This document shows, in pieces, positions 44,439 to 56,044 of a DNA stretch of 64,000 nucleotides (positions are counted from its first letter, which is position 1; each line of letters starts with the position of its first letter). The DNA lies in NCBI GenBank assembly GCA_949358305.1, contig OX442320.1, forward strand, positions 10,308,259-10,372,258, written 5' to 3'. A program made the position numbers and the translations under genes. The notes below the pieces were generated by a model. It ran no database searches. It was not told the origin of the DNA and was given only the letters and a program-made list of their open reading frames with translations. Source of the DNA: Strigamia acuminata. Taxonomy: Eukaryota > Arthropoda > Chilopoda > Geophilomorpha > Linotaeniidae.

Positions 44439-47400
44439 ATGGCCGCTTTGATTTTTTTTTACTTATCGGCAATCGGCATTCATCCGCAAGGTAAACACAC
44501 ATAAATAATAATAAAACAACACAAAAGATTGATTGATATTCATTTTATTTCAGGACATACACGTATACCTCCGATGGATGCGATTAATCGAGATAAATCG
44601 GAAAATAACCGAATGATGCAATGGGAAAAGTTGGTGAGTTTTAAGTTTTCATTTTGCTTCGTGTTGATTACGCTGTTTACTCATCGGAATTGTAAATAGA
44701 AGTATTAAAAAGTGTTTAGATGCAGTCGTCGTTAGACAAGGTTGTGATCTAAACGGAAGTTGGCTCAACCCAGTCCCTTTTGAAATGTTAAGTCTGCGCA
44801 CTGCAATCCTTCAATTTGCGTAGAAATGATCATTTTCTATGTCTTCACCCGTCATTTAACGCCAAAAAAGGGGTTTAGTCAACTCGATTTCACTGATATT
44901 TTCATCAAATTCTAAAGACTTTTATTCTGCATTTATCCTGTTTACTACAAGTTGAAAGAGTTTACATTTTTGTTTATTTTTTTTTCTCTTTCCAGCTTCG
45001 ACTTTCGACTTCAGAGGTAAACAAAAACCATTTAAACAGTGGGGCTCACCAGGGGCGGATTATAGCACACAAAAAATATTTTAGGCCAAAAAAATTATTA
45101 TTAGACAAAAAAAATCAATTTTAGGCCAAAAATTATTTATTAGACCAACAAAAATTTAATTTTAGGCAAAATCTAATTTTAGGTAAAAAAAAAATTCAAT
45201 TTTAGGCCCAAAAATCTAATTTTAGGCTTCAAAAATCTAATTTTAGGCTCCAAAAATCTAATTTTAGGCCCAAAAATTCAATTTTATGCCCAAAAATCCA
45301 ATTTTAGGCCAAAATTGATTATTAGACCAAAAAATTAATTTTAGACAAAAAAATAATTGCGGGTTTAATTTATGCTGCAAGGGGCCCGGGAAAAAAATTT
45401 GTCTAGGGCCCCAAACAGCTTAATCCGTCCCTGGGCCCACCAATTTAATTAATTGTGACCAAATACGGCATTTGTATTGTCGTATAGGCCCAGTGTGCCC
45501 ATGTATTGCACTACGGGTCACTGAATTTAAAATTGAAAAAAAAATGGACGCGCCGGTTGGCCTTGTTGTTGATATTTATGAAGTTGAGGGTCAGTGAGAA
45601 GTTTGACCACAACTTAGGTGGTCCCATGTAATTTTGGACGTTTTTATGACCGGAGGTTTTTAAATATTTATCAGTTTGGCTTAGAACTCGGCAACCCTTG
45701 ACTTAGGGAATAATTGAGTGTGAATCATGGCAAAGCGCGAGTTAACAACAACAACATTTTGGGGCCTTTAATCTGCAAACCGAATGGCCAGTCACAACCC
45801 GGCTCTTATGGTGTGCTATTACTGGTAAGTAATTTGTGGTCACTAATTGTCTCCATATGGTCACTGCATGGGAAAAACTAGGGATATTGGCTGACGGTTT
45901 TGGAAATTGTTTTCTTGGAATGAGACTCTTATTGGCTTTTATAATAGGGATGCATTTTTATTTGGATATATTTGCATGGAAATTGCAAATGTGAATGAAA
46001 ATGATACATTTTAAAGAAATATTTGCATGGAAATGGCAATTTTTTAAATGAAAATTGCATAGAATTAGAATTTTTTTTATGAAAATTGCGTGGAAATAGC
46101 AAATTTGTATGAAAATTGCGTGGAAATAGCAAATTTGTATGAAAATTGCGTAGAAATGGCAAATTTTTAATTTAATTTGCATTAAAGTAGCAATTTTTTA
46201 TGAAAGTTGCGTGGGAATAGCAAATTTGTATAAAAATTGCATTAAAATAGCAAATTTTTAATTTAATTTGCATTAAAGTAGCAATTATTTTATGAAAATT
46301 GCGTGGAAATAGCAAATTTTTATGAAAATTGCGTGGAAATAGCAAATTTTTATGAAAATTGCGTGGAAATAGCAAATTTTTATGAAAATTGCGTGGAAAT
46401 AGCAAATTTTTATGAAAATTGCGTGGAAATAGCAAATTTTTATGAAAATTGCATTGAAATAGCAAATTTTGACATTATTTTTTATAAATTTGCACAAAAA
46501 TCGCAATTTTTTATGAAATTATTATGAAAAAAGGCCAATTTGCATGAAAATAGCCAATATCTGATGAAATCTGCGCATTTTGTTTGATCGAATCGACTTT
46601 TCCATTGATTAAATGGCGATTTTTTTGATTGCATCTTTTTGCACCCTCGTGCAACAAGCCCTTTGTGGGCCGTCCAATATGGAGTGTGCGTCTGGGAGCG
46701 AGGGGGCTGTTCTGTCTCCACCCCCATAAAACTAGGGGCAGACATTAGGCGGTGCTGGGCAGCACCATATCGAAAGGGGCAGCCAACCTCCCCCTAGCCC
46801 CTTTTCCTCTTTCTCTAAGGTGACGAATGACACGTCGTTTACCACGCATGCGTACTGAAACTGATGGCTTTTGGTCTACCGCGTGCGCACAATATGTTCT
46901 CGGCTTTTAATCAGCGCCGAATTTAAGGGCGCGCGATTGTCCCTTGATTTGCCGCAATTTTAAACGCTCGCCGTCGCCATTCATAAATAAACATTTGTAT
47001 TTCTATTTTTTCAAACACATTTTCAGAGGTGAAAGTGCCAGGACGAGTTTTCTCAGCCGGGGCTTTGGTAAAAGCTTTTCAAGAGGGTGAAAATAGGCTT
47101 AGATTAGGCTTAAAACAGGCTTAAACGCGACGGAAACGCGTGATTGGGGTGATTTATTGCACTTATTGTGTCGGAATATGGCGCTCAATACAAATGGCGC
47201 CATTTTTCGAACGTTTTATTCGGGCGGAAGTGGGAATTTGCTGGAAATATTTGTAAGTTTAGACAGGGTAGCTTGTGTAGTCAAGTTGACATCCGCCTGA
47301 CTGCACTGACAAGAACTTGAGCATTTGTCCACCAGGCGGCTTCCTTTTGAGCTACAGCTGCAGAGTGGCAACAAAAGACTCAACTGGCCAACAAAACAGG

Positions 47401-50400
47401 GTCCAAAGATTTCTTAAGAGAACCACGGAGAGGAGAGAGAGGAGACTGCAACTATGGAACGTAATTTCTCACTTTGCGTCGGCCCAACACCAAAGGATTT
47501 TACAACGTTGTGCGCACCGCCAACAACGGACACTCAATCAACTTCATCCTATTAATATTACGCTTAAAACAATATCTGGAGTGCTCGACTCCATTGGTCA
47601 GTTCTTGATCTTTTGTTATCGTGTGTAATATGCGTATAGCGCCCCCTACCTTAATGTTAATGCCACTAACCAAGATGTCTTGGGTTGTTTTTTAGACTTG
47701 TTGGAGGGGTGTGATGTATTTGCTGTGGTTTGGGCTATAAATTAAACATTAAGGGAGTAGGGTTTCATTCTGGAACGTTTATATAAGAAAAGGGGATTAG
47801 GGAGAAAAAAAACGGTTGGCTTTTGAACTTTTCTCTTATGATATTTTTTTTTCTCATATTTTTATAGATATCCAGATTAGGCTTAGGGTTTTTGCTTGGA
47901 CTTCCTGTGTGATGTTAATAGAGGGCTATTTGGAATGCCAGTGTGCATGTCAGAGTGGAGTTTGTCACTCAACGGGATTAAGTCGAGTTGAATGCGGAGG
48001 ATTAACTTTTTGTGATTATTTGTGCAATTGACACCCATACAAATCAATTTATATTATGACTTGCTTAAGACAGAATTTTTTTTTTACTTTTTAAATTCAT
48101 AGAAATGATGTCAACCAAGCAGACTCGACGACCTTCGGATAGCGAACTCTAAAAACACGACGAACTAAATGGAATTTTTGACGCGTATTGTATGTGCATA
48201 AAACGAATTTTATTTTGCATAAATATCCGACTTTTAATGACATTAATGGCGCTCTTAAACTTACATATCATTTTGACCACTGAAGATGATCGTTGGATCG
48301 AAAGGCCTATACGGTTTTACTTAATTGTTTGTAAGTTTAAGAGCGCTATTAATGTCGTTAAATCACTCCGTTAGGCCTAGGTCACTTTTCTTCAACCAGA
48401 CTCCGTTTTGCTGCAATGCACATGCGCACAACACGCCAAATGTGTGTTGTGTTTGTTTTTGGATGTATTTAGTGCACAAATGTGGACATGTGCCTCGAAG
48501 AGTCGTGTTTTGGGGACCGGGGGTGAGGTTGGAGTGGGGTTTCGAATGAGGGGTGGCGAGGGAGGTGGGTGGTTGTATCTCCCCTAATTTGAGAGCCGTA
48601 TCTCTGGTATTATCACTCAGATAAGTGTTTACCAAGCGGACAAATGTTAAGATATCTCAACGATCTTGCTACCTTTTGTTACAATGTAAACAGTAGTGAC
48701 CTGTAGGGGTCGTAGCACACTACTCTCCACCCTCAGAGACCCGCGTGTTTGCACTGCAAACATTGGGGTGAGGCGAGGTGGTCCTTCACTGCGCATGAGC
48801 AGAAGTAATGTGGAGAAAACTGCTCGAGTGCTGAATTGGATGCTTGAATGCTGATTTCGTTCGCGCGAATCAGGTTTTAGGGATTTTTTCGAGTCGAGAT
48901 TGCGCACGAGGGTGACGCGGCCATCTTGTCTTCACTTTTTCCAACTCGCGGCCATTTTTTTTTTTTTTTAAACACAAAAAACGCGTTTTTTTTGCTGCTT
49001 TTCTCGAGTTTTCTACGCAAAACGCGGAATTTATTTGATAAACAGCCCCGAGTTTGCGCAGTACTGGCTGAGAGGGAGTGTTATGAAGGGGGGTGTCACG
49101 AGTAACAGATGACTAGTTGGCCAGAAGGCCACAAGCAGCGTCTCTCCCACAATGGACAAATTGAGAACACCTTGCTAAAAGGGAGTCCCCCATCACCTCC
49201 CCGCTTCTTTGAATAGAGCCAGCCAGCACAAATAGGCCTAATACACCAACCAACAGCTTTACACACAGAAAAAGGCCCTGCAAATGCCTCCTTGTTGAAC
49301 AACTCGGAATATTTGTTGCGCTGTTGCATTGTTGGGATGCGCATAACTCATCTTTATCTGCTTGGTGGTGTTCTTTATTATTTTTTCCTTTTTTTTAATG
49401 AGTTGGGCTTGGAATTTGGATGGAAGAAACCAGTTTGTGGATATTATCTTTGTTGGCAACATTGGATTAGTTGGGTTTTCTAATCCGTTTGGGAGGAGGC
49501 GGTCATGGTTGCGGCGTAATTTATCGAGTTTGCCGTGAAGCGGGGATTTATTTCTGGATTCATTTGTGTAGATAGAGATGTTTGCTGATGTGTTAATGTT
49601 TGGTTTTGTGGATAAAAATCGGATGGGAATGGGAATGGGAATGAAAGTAAGTGGTCAAGGGGAGATTTATAAGTTGTTGCAGAAGGACCACAAGCAGGGG
49701 CCCACAAAAAGGACTGGGAGAAGGGCCCCACAAACCACAAAAAATAAATTAAATAGATCAGTTTTTGTGGGTTGTGAAGTTAGAAATATTAAAAGTCATG
49801 AGATATTTCTAAAGTGAAAACGTAACTTGTAGAGGCGGTTATGAGATGAGTTTTTCTCTGGGGGTGCGACATTCAACCGAATCTCTGACATGGGTTTTCG
49901 AATCCTGTTTTGAATCTCCGAATCCCGAATCTTTACATTTTATAAAATTTTTGGATTTTTTGTCGAAAATTGGACAAAAGTTAAAATATTTTTGACTTTA
50001 TTAAAATAATCATCTAAATCTTTCCGAATCTTATGAAAGATTTGAATCTCTCACACGCAGATTCTGGTTTTTCTAGCTGGTCAATAAGTATCGCTGAATA
50101 AATTCAATGCGCCGAGAAGTATACTGCACAAATGGCGGTTAATTCAAATCTTGCGTTATTTTTGGGACACCCTTTATGTCGTAATGTTAAAAAGTTTGAG
50201 AATTCCTAGATAGAACGCCACAGCACCTTAGGAGCATCAACGGATCTATATCTTGATCCGTGAACGGAGTTCAGTGTTCGCACCAATCTTGGATCTAGAT
50301 CCGCAGCTTCGAATGAGATCTAAAAGCTCGGTGCGAACATATGTCCCCTGCATACGAACGTTGCCGCGAAATTTGAAGTTGATAGGCTTATCTCTGAAAG

Positions 50401-52917
50401 TTCGTAACTTGGATGTTTGAATGTGGCGTAAAGATGCGGGCGTAGGTGTAGCGAAAGGCGGCGAAGTAAGTGGGAGTGGATGGTTGGTGTGTGCAGGGCT
50501 AAATGTGTGTTTAGTTGGGTAAAGAATGGCTGACTGGGCGCTCGAGTATGCGGTGTTTACACTATTAAAACAAATTGATTGCCATGGGGTAGTGTCTGGT
50601 TAGGTGACAATGTGGGATTTCTTGGTTGCCTCCTTTCCCCTTCTACGGTTCCCTACCCCGCCCTTACCCCTCCTCTGAAATAAGGACTCGCTAGGTCTTG
50701 CACCTGGAAGGGGGCGTCGAATTGAACCCGCACACAAGAGACACCCCGGCCAAAGGGACGGAACGCGGTACGGTGGGCGGGTCGCGAGGCTTCCATTTGC
50801 ACCCCAACTGTCAGCCTCTTTCTCAATGGAAGACACTTCTTCAACCACCTCATCCCTCCCCTCACCTACTGTTCACGGTTTTCCCCTTTGAACAGGCCGA
50901 CGTGGTGTGAGTAAACACTGTTTGATCACTCATCAGAAGCGATCAAGGAGACTCGCTTGTTAGCACTACAACCAATTGAGCAGCACATTTCTCAATGTTT
51001 GCTTTTATTTTTGTTTTTGGTCGACTGGTCAACTGAAATGGGGCCCTTAGAAATGTGGGGCCCCAGGTCTGGGCCCTGTGTGTCAGTTTTGCGGTGGGTA
51101 TTGGATTTCTAATGGTTTCTGAGGGATTTCTAATGGTTTCTAAAGGGTTTCTAATGGTTTCTAAAGGGTTTCTAATGGTTTCTAAAGGGTTTCTAATGGT
51201 TTCTAAAGGGTTTCTAATGGTTTTTAAATGCTTTATAATGGTTTTTAAATGCTTTATAATGGTTTTTAAATGCTTTATAATGGTTTTTAAATGCTTTATA
51301 ATAGTTTTAAATGGTTTCTAAGGGTTTATAATGGTTTCTAAAGGGTCTATAATGGTTTCTAAAGGGTCTATAATGGTTTCTAAAGGGTTTATAATGGTTT
51401 CTAAAAGGTTTATAATGGTTTTAATTGGTTTATAATGGTTTTAATTGGTTTATAATAGATTTTAAATGGTTTCTAAGGGTCTGTAATGGTTTCTAAAGGG
51501 TTTCTAATGGTTTTAATTGGTTTATAATAGTTTTAATTGGTTTATAATAGTTTTAAATGGTTTCTAAGGGTTTATAATGGTTTCTAAAGGGTCTATAATG
51601 GTTTCTAAAGGGTCTATAATGGTTTCTAAAGGGTTTATAATGGTTTCTAAAGGGTTTATAATGGTTTTAATTGGTTTATAATGGTTTTAATTGGTTTATA
51701 ATAGTTTTTAAATGGTTTCTAAGGGTCTGTAATGGTTTCTAAAGGGTTTATAATGGTTTTAATTGGTTTATAATAGTTTTAATTGGTTTATAATAGTTTT
51801 TAAATGGTTTCTCAGGGTCTATAAGGGTTTCTAAAGGGTTTCTAATGGATCTCTAATGGTTTGGTTAGGTTTGTTCCAACAGATTATAAAGTTGTAATAT
51901 TTCCATATCCGCAATTGTATTGCATCAACAAATAAATGATGTTACTGATGCGAAAACTATTTCAACGACAAGTGAAAACTCGCAAAAGTTTAAACGATTA
52001 AACTTTTTCGCAAGTTTGCTTACGCATTTATTCCTTCGCAGAATATTCGCAGATATGCTAACCAGACTTAAAGGGAATTCTAGAACACCTTGGCCAATCA
52101 AAGATGTGGGCTCCTAGAATAAAATCCATGAACATAGCATTTATTAAGCAAAATCTGCTAAAATTTGTTTGTAACTCGACGTCCCTGGACTTTGGGGACC
52201 CCTCTTCACCTCTTGGGGACCCTGGCACTAAGTTGCGGCAGTTACGCATCATTTGCGAGCGCTAATCACGTGTTTAAAAGTGGCGTTTCCATTGGACGAG
52301 AAGAGAAAAAGTTGAGACGGAAAAAGGAAAAAAAAGAAAATGTAAATTGCGTATTGATTTTGTGAGGAGGAGGAAGGAAGTTGGCGTTGAATGGGGAGGG
52401 AATTATTGAGCGTGGATTGAAGCCTCACCATACCAAGCGGTTGGTGCCCCCCCTGGGCGCCATCTTGGTTTCGTTGCATTGAAATGGTTTGAATGCCCCC
52501 TCACTGATTCGTGTTGGTAATCAGACTCAACCCCCATCGCGGCTGTATTTAGCTCGCTTTTCAGTTCGTGTGTGTTCCGTGCTTGGCCCGCTGAGTTGAT
52601 TCGCTTTGACTTCATTTTGTCACCTTGACGGAACGCGGCTGGACGCCAGCGCCCTGTGGACGCTGCACAATCAAACTCGAGTGTGAAGTTAGCTGATGCT
52701 GATTTTTTTTTCTTTTTTATTCCGATTTTTTTCCTTTTTATTCTCAATGTTTTTATTTTGTTCGCGGTTCAAAGATAACCTGCTGTTTGAGAAAAGTTGT
52801 TGACAGCCATTGAAACTCCAGTTGGGAAATGTTATACGCCTAACTTGACTCGAATTCATTCGATTTTTGCCTGCTAGAATGCGAAATTTAATAAAAATAT
52901 GAAAAAATATAAAATGC

Positions 52918-52962
<45 letters not shown>

Positions 52963-55750
52963 TTTTTGTAGGGGGGGGGGGGGGTTCATTTTTTTTTTTT
53001 TTTTTTTTTTTTTTTTAGGTTTTGTTTACGTGTTTATTAGTTATCAAGTATTTCTTGGAAAATATGTTTGTTCAGTGAAATATGATGAGAAATGTGTTAA
53101 AAGTTGCTTGAAAAGGGAAAAGACCCCAACTGACAGGTTTGCTTGTGATTTACGTCAGTTAACCCCGCCTACTCTTTATAAATCTGATGCCCTTTTGTTC
53201 TCCCCAAACATTTTAACCACCCTAGCGTTCAAACTCGAAACTACTAATACGGACTTTAAGGTAAAAGAAAAAAAAAATGAGATAATAAAAAGGCTCCAGA
53301 TTGAAGGATATTTAATTGAAAGGAAGGAAAGCAACATCACATAAGCTTATTGCACCAGGCACATTCATAAAGTAAACAACCTATAATTATTTCCATATAA
53401 ATCTACGCACTAAAGCCAGGCAGTGCAATGTGTGCACGGGTACCTGCAAAGAGCATTCTAGCAGTTTCATGATGATTGATGAAAGTTTGTCAGATACCTT
53501 ATTTCTTTGATTAATGGAGGTCGACTTTAATTTGAAGAAATACGGTAACTTCAATCTGACCTACAAATTTGCAAGGTTGGGTCCTCAAGATCGCAAAAGG
53601 GGGTTATCGCAACTTCGTCATGGCCACAAAGGTTCAGCCTTTGGGGTCGTGACCAAGTTAAGCATAATAAATAAATAAATATTGTATTTTATCGATTAAA
53701 AGCCGCGGCTCTTATTCAAAACTGCCATTTTTGTCAGCAATTACAATTTCGGTTTTTCGTTTGTTACGTTTGTTTAATGTATACAAACCAAGTCTGAAAT
53801 CATCTTTCGTGAGGTTAAATACGGAAACAATACCGTACTTTTGCAAAAATACGGTATTGACTCAGTCTCTCTCATTCTTTCTTCAAAGCACATTACGTGA
53901 GTTAGATCCATTAAGGACATAAAACCACGTTATAGTATTCTTGGTGTCTCAGCCGCGGCTACTATTCGAGGGTGGCTACAATTCGAGGGCGGCTCTTAAT
54001 CGGTAAACTAGGGTAAATAAATAAATAAAAGTGTCGGTGAAAGTTTTAACTTTGGGCTTTGGCTTTGTTTCTGGCGGAAGGCGGGCACGGCTTGTGGGGT
54101 AGTGATTATACGTACGTGAAGGTAATAGCTGGAAGTTGGGGATAGGGAGGATTTTTATCAGACACAAGCCGGTGCCCTACCCCTATTCGTGGCCCCTGTC
54201 TGCCTGTCGATTGGTTGTGCTGATAATGTCTGAAAACGGTGCGTTTGGGACAACACTTTTCTTAAAGCCGAGTTGATGGGTTTATCTGGCCGGTGTGGTT
54301 TCAAAATGCAGTTAAAGAAATACCCCCTTTCGCGCTTTGTCCGCCAGAAAATAACCCGTGATCAGTGTCCGAGTTCCTTAGGTTTGTCTCGCTGATGTTT
54401 ATCTGGTGAACTTGCCCTTGTCAATTTGGGAATGCAGTTCTGCTGGTGTGTGGGTATACGCCAACTATAGGCCTACTTGTGCCGTATGTTTTGATTTGAT
54501 TTTGCCGTGCTAAACGGAGCGTGCGCGTCGATGATTTTAGAGATAAACTTTAAAATGGCCACCGGTATAACGCATAAACCAAGGGGGATAACTAAATAAT
54601 TTAAGAGAATTAACTAACTCGCGGAAAGTGATCTTTCCGTGCACGGAATCGGGTCATGTGTAATAATATTTAGACTCTGAAAGCTTATGAGTACTATGAT
54701 TTCAACAGGAATGACGTAATTTGCGCACGCTCCGTTATAAAATCATTCGGAGATTTCAGCTGTCCGTAAGCCTGCGCGTTAGTAATAATAATATTTGATT
54801 AAGGAGCGTTCAATAATAAGTCATTTATTTTGCTTATTTCTATTCATTTATACACAAACTTTAAGTTTTTGCTTAACTAATTTGAATTCATCTCTTATTA
54901 AGTGACGTTAAGTATGTGTGAAGTAGCCTTATTGATGTTTTCAAGGAGGATGTGTGCTTGCGCATGCGCAGTGGTGGCTGAAGCGTTAAAGTGACTTATG
55001 GTGCATGACTTTGTAAGTCGTGACGACATTTTAGTCACTTCCGCTTTCTTAGAGGGGATTTTTAAATTTTTTTTGTGAAGGGCTAATTAGCATTTCAATT
55101 GAATGTGATTAGATGACAGTTGAATGACGGCGAGTTGGTCTCGCTAGAAAATCCGCCTCGTCACTTGTTTCGGAGGTAAGCAGCCAGCGTCTGAAAAAGC
55201 ACAAGGAGAAATTGCAGTAATGTTTTTGCTATCGGTTTTACCAATACGATTTTTATAATAATATGTTATTCGGTGACCTGATGTAATCATGGATTTAAAC
55301 TCATCTATTATAGAAAAGTTTGGAGCGCGATCCATAATTTTTTTTTTCGTCCTCAAGTTTTGATAATAATTTATTAAAATCGCAACGAAGTAGGTTAAGA
55401 ATGAGGTCAGATCAAAAGTTATAATTAATTTAACATTTTCAAACACAAGTTTGGTGAAAAAGAGGTAAATTTTTCCTCCCATTTAGTGACAGTTTGGAAT
55501 GCGAATCGACACTTCTTATAAATAATAATTAGAAATGAAAATAATTGGACACGCCAAATAATTGTTGCTAACTAAATTTGCTGAATTATTTATTAAAATT
55601 ATTTTCTTGCTAAATATTATGCAGTTAACGGTTCACGCCTATTCAGCGAAGAACAGCGAAAGTAACATTGGCAGTGAGCGTGATGTGGCGTGGTCATCAA
55701 TGAACATCAATCGGGAGGCTCGCAGTGGGAGGTATGGCAATAAATTCTAA
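44439..55750 (+). CDS. Candidate multi-exon gene for a 92-residue secreted peptide, family unknown
   Basis: Not recognised. A chain of short exons fits by splice site and phase: 44439-44490 (ATG; MAALIFFYLSAIGIHPQ plus one base; donor CAAG|GTAAAC), 44554-44633 (acceptor TTTATTTCAG; donor TTG|GTGAGT; phase 1 to 0), 44996-45016 (acceptor CTCTTTCCAG; LRLSTSE; donor GAG|GTAAAC; phase 0) and 55625-55750 (acceptor ATATTATGCAG; phase 0; TAA at 55748). An AATAAA at 55795-55800 follows the stop by about 45 nt. The first residues form a short hydrophobic signal-peptide-like segment. The rest is polar, has no Cys, and ends RSGRYGNKF. A donor-like AG|GTATGG at 55732 could instead continue to an exon near 57098. 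The 10.6-kb last intron holds a hAT-like element and a 30-bp array. Without transcripts this is a hypothesis; the first three exons are the better supported part. Confidence 0.33.
45050..45433 (+). mobile_element. hAT-like element with internal 20-bp array (most complete copy)
   Basis: Ends CAGGGGCGGATTATAG and CTTAATCCGTCCCTG are inverted copies. Flanks GGGCTCAC and GGGCCCAC are a near-match 8-bp duplication offset by one base. The inside is a degenerate CAAAAATCTAATTTTAGGCC array. It lies in the proposed last intron of the candidate secreted-peptide gene. Confidence 0.8.
45955..46520 (+). repeat. 30-bp minisatellite (GAAAATTGCGTGGAAATAGC + AAATTTTTAT)
   Basis: About 18 units, six of them near-identical at 46293-46455. 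Because 30 is a multiple of three, the array is open in several frames on both strands and gives repetitive pseudo-proteins (ENCVEIANFY units). These are not genes. Confidence 0.96.
46530..47310. other. Non-coding; one splice-like segment
   Basis: 46740-47030 is GC-richer. TTTTCAG at 47020-47026 with a GTAAAAG at 47069 delimits a possible 42-nt exon, but phase 0 from the upstream candidate gene gives an immediate stop. Confidence 0.3.
47575..47660 (+). repeat. GGAGTGTTTTGCACTC dispersed repeat, copy 2, with CTCF-like core
   Basis: GGAGTGCTCGACTCCATTGG ... ATAGCGCCCCCTACCTTAAT. The reverse complement contains GGTAGGGGGCGCTA. It follows a 104-codon Arg-rich frame (47317-47628) with no domain, which may belong to the same element. 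Confidence 0.5.
48233..48362. repeat. 33-bp inverted repeat with structured loop
   Basis: Arms 48233-48265 and 48330-48362 (TTTAATGACATTAATGGCGC...) differ at two sites, both of which would be G-U pairs if the plus strand is transcribed. The 64-nt loop contains CTGAAGATGATCGTTGGATC followed by GAAAGG. Confidence 0.85.
48600..49560. other. Non-coding, nothing recognised
   Basis: 48730-49030 is GC-richer. Frames on both strands lack domains. Confidence 0.35.
50273..50340. mobile_element. Short TIR element (TGTTCGCACC ends)
   Basis: TGTTCGCACCAATCTTGGATC ... AGATCTAAAAGCTCGGTGCGAACA; ends are inverse copies. Same terminus class as the elements at 8503 and 56045. Confidence 0.55.
50580..50915. 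promoter_or_regulatory. GC-rich island with Sp-type GC boxes
   Basis: CCCCGCCC (about 50656) and GTGGGCGGGTC (about 50773). Frames on both strands (for example 50600-50848 minus) lack domains. Possibly a promoter; no exon attached. Confidence 0.28.
51095..51870 (+). repeat. 21-bp minisatellite with higher-order organisation
   Basis: Units GGTTTCTAATGGTTTCTAAA+G, GGTTTTTAAATGCTTTATAA+T and GGTTTATAATGGTTTTAATT, in blocks. The segment from about 51305 to 51530 is repeated at about 51553-51790, so a larger duplication of about 250 bp overlies the 21-bp pattern. Confidence 0.93.
52919..53016. repeat. (ATTT)n, G14 and T28 runs in series
   Basis: About 11 ATTT units, then 14 G (52971-52984), then 28 T (52989-53016). 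Run lengths here are the least reliable bases of the window. Confidence 0.97.
53019..53344 (+). other. Open frame behind a long pyrimidine tract, unassigned
   Basis: A 28-T run ending in AG (acceptor-like, 53017-53018) is followed by about 105 open codons with some protein-like stretches (CVKSCLKREKTPTDRFACDL) and an internal TTTAAG|GTAAAA donor-like site near 53260. There is no ATG near the start and no known domain. It may be an exon or a decayed element. Confidence 0.18.
53682..54015 (+). mobile_element. MITE family A, long form
   Basis: Starts TTGTATTTTATCGATTAAAAG and ends in a worn copy of the right inverted repeat (CTTAATCGGTAAACTAGGGTA). It also has a duplicated ATTCGAGGG segment near the right end. 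Confidence 0.88.
54020..55140. other. Non-coding, nothing recognised
   Basis: 54815-55040 contains AAGTCATTT/AAGTGACTTATGGTGC/TAGTCACTTCC motifs recalling the foldback element at 13307-13829. Confidence 0.35.
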
Positions 55751-56044
55751 CTTTTGCAAAGTTATGAAGCAAAATATTAATTGTATGAATAACAAATAAA
55801 TGGGATTTAGAAGATTCAGAAGATTCAGAAAATTCTGCTCGGGTGATTCAGCAGTATCTGCGGTCTAAAATATGAACGTTGAATAAACGATACAACTTCT
55901 ACCTATTAAATATTCAGTCTTCCATAATTTTCATCCCTGCCAAATAGCTCGTAATTGAAGCAAATTTTCTCCTGAACCACTAGGCTCCCAGAGGGCCTAT
56001 TACCATACACTTGCACACGGGCCTGCGGTGTATCGCCTAGCTTG

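Noticed and set aside
45955-46527. Open frames on both strands giving repeated ENCVEIANFY- and FHKNLLFPRN-type peptides
   Set aside because: They arise because the 30-bp tandem unit is a multiple of three; there is no start context, splice signal or domain.
47027-47068. Splice-bounded 42-nt segment after TTTTCAG as the next exon of the candidate secreted-peptide gene
   Set aside because: In the required phase 0 it reads AGG TGA, an immediate stop; other phases do not match the preceding exon.
48288-48304. Active hammerhead ribozyme
   Set aside because: CTGAAGA and GAAA flank a GATC/GATC stem, but an extra base interrupts the core and stems I and III with a cleavage site are not evident; kept only as a resemblance.
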